From Daphnia carinata (taxonomy: Eukaryota; Arthropoda; Branchiopoda; Diplostraca; Daphniidae), in NCBI RefSeq assembly GCF_022539665.2, contig NC_081334.1, positions 7,906,424-7,970,423 of the forward strand: a stretch of DNA of 64,000 nucleotides, in the 5' to 3' direction. Positions 63,592-64,000 of this stretch are shown one piece after another. Under the pieces are notes generated by a model. That model did no database searches and was not told the DNA's origin. It was given only the letters and a program-made list of their open reading frames with translations. The position numbers were made by a program, and so were the translations under genes. Position 1 is the stretch's first letter, and each line of letters opens with the position of its first letter.

Positions 63592-64000
63592 ATAAAAATA
63601 AAAAATACATGACACGAAAGCAATAGGCGCTTTTTTATAAGAAATATCTAAGCTTTCATCGTGCCGCCTTCGAACACTTCCATCGGCTACCGTTTCTTCT
63701 ACTAATTGGCCGCTGAGCAACATACCGATGGTAAGAAAATACAGAAAACGTTAAAACTACTATTTAGGCCTACAGAAATACCCCGCGATGGTCATGAGAT
63801 CTACAAAAGCTCCACGTTAGACGTGTTTAGAACTACGAAAATATTTATGTTTACACGACAATTCAATGGTTTTGATTCCCAGCTAAGTGCAGTCGTTTCG
63901 TAGCTCCATATTGCCCGTTTGGTTGTGTTCTGGCTCTTTTAATTCCGACCAGAATTTTTTCATGCCAGTTTAAAGGTTTACATAGAAAAAAAACTAATAT
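63592..64000. other. Window end, no recognised gene
   Basis: One + frame (63706-63903, 65 codons) has no domain or splice support. Nothing else is seen; a gene continuing beyond the window cannot be excluded. Confidence 0.3.

Overview
The window is eukaryotic nuclear DNA from an arthropod. It is AT-rich, its genes are split by GT-AG introns (many of 60-100 bp), and the proteins look insect- or crustacean-like. A Daphnia-like branchiopod fits best, but this is an inference from gene style, not a proven assignment. I rebuilt four host genes by matching splice sites and reading frames by eye; the spliced lengths all close exactly.

From about 3.3 to 26.7 kb (+) lies one Dpr-family gene (two immunoglobulin domains, neuronal cell surface; 5 coding exons, 313 codons). 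Its first intron is about 19.8 kb and holds simple-sequence tracts and old repeats but no recognised gene. At 40.1-41.4 kb (+) is a 7-exon secreted trypsin-like serine protease (273 codons). At 50.4-53.3 kb (+) is a 12-exon long-chain acyl-CoA synthetase of the ACSL3/4 type (704 codons). Tail-to-tail with it, at 54.6-53.8 kb (-), is a 4-exon COMMD2 gene (204 codons). The four genes share no obvious pathway.

The rest is dominated by mobile DNA. From 30.2 to 37.9 kb is a nested cluster: a hAT-like MITE (ends CAGACTTGCCG, 8-bp target duplication) is split by a 4.5 kb element. The ends of that element are arrays of GGAGAAATAGGACC in both orientations. It carries a decayed, intron-containing JADE (PHD-finger) gene fragment and two other intron-containing pieces, so it looks like a gene-capturing DNA transposon. 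Just downstream is a broken minus-strand transposase-like gene, followed by a related terminal array. Further MITEs of the CAGACTTGCCG family sit at 45.3 kb, 55.9 kb and (decayed) 63.5 kb, and a second hAT-like MITE family is at 60.4 kb.

From 41.7 to 46.8 kb are relics: an LTR-like segment, a Ulp1/C48 protease fragment and two Tc1/mariner transposase remnants. At 59.4-56.6 kb (-) is a truncated LTR retrotransposon with 5' LTR, primer-binding-site-like sequence, gag with a CCHC knuckle, a canonical A AAA AAC slippery site, and a protease in the -1 frame. It is cut off before any reverse transcriptase. Two other repeat families occur in both the 22 kb and the 55-60 kb regions.
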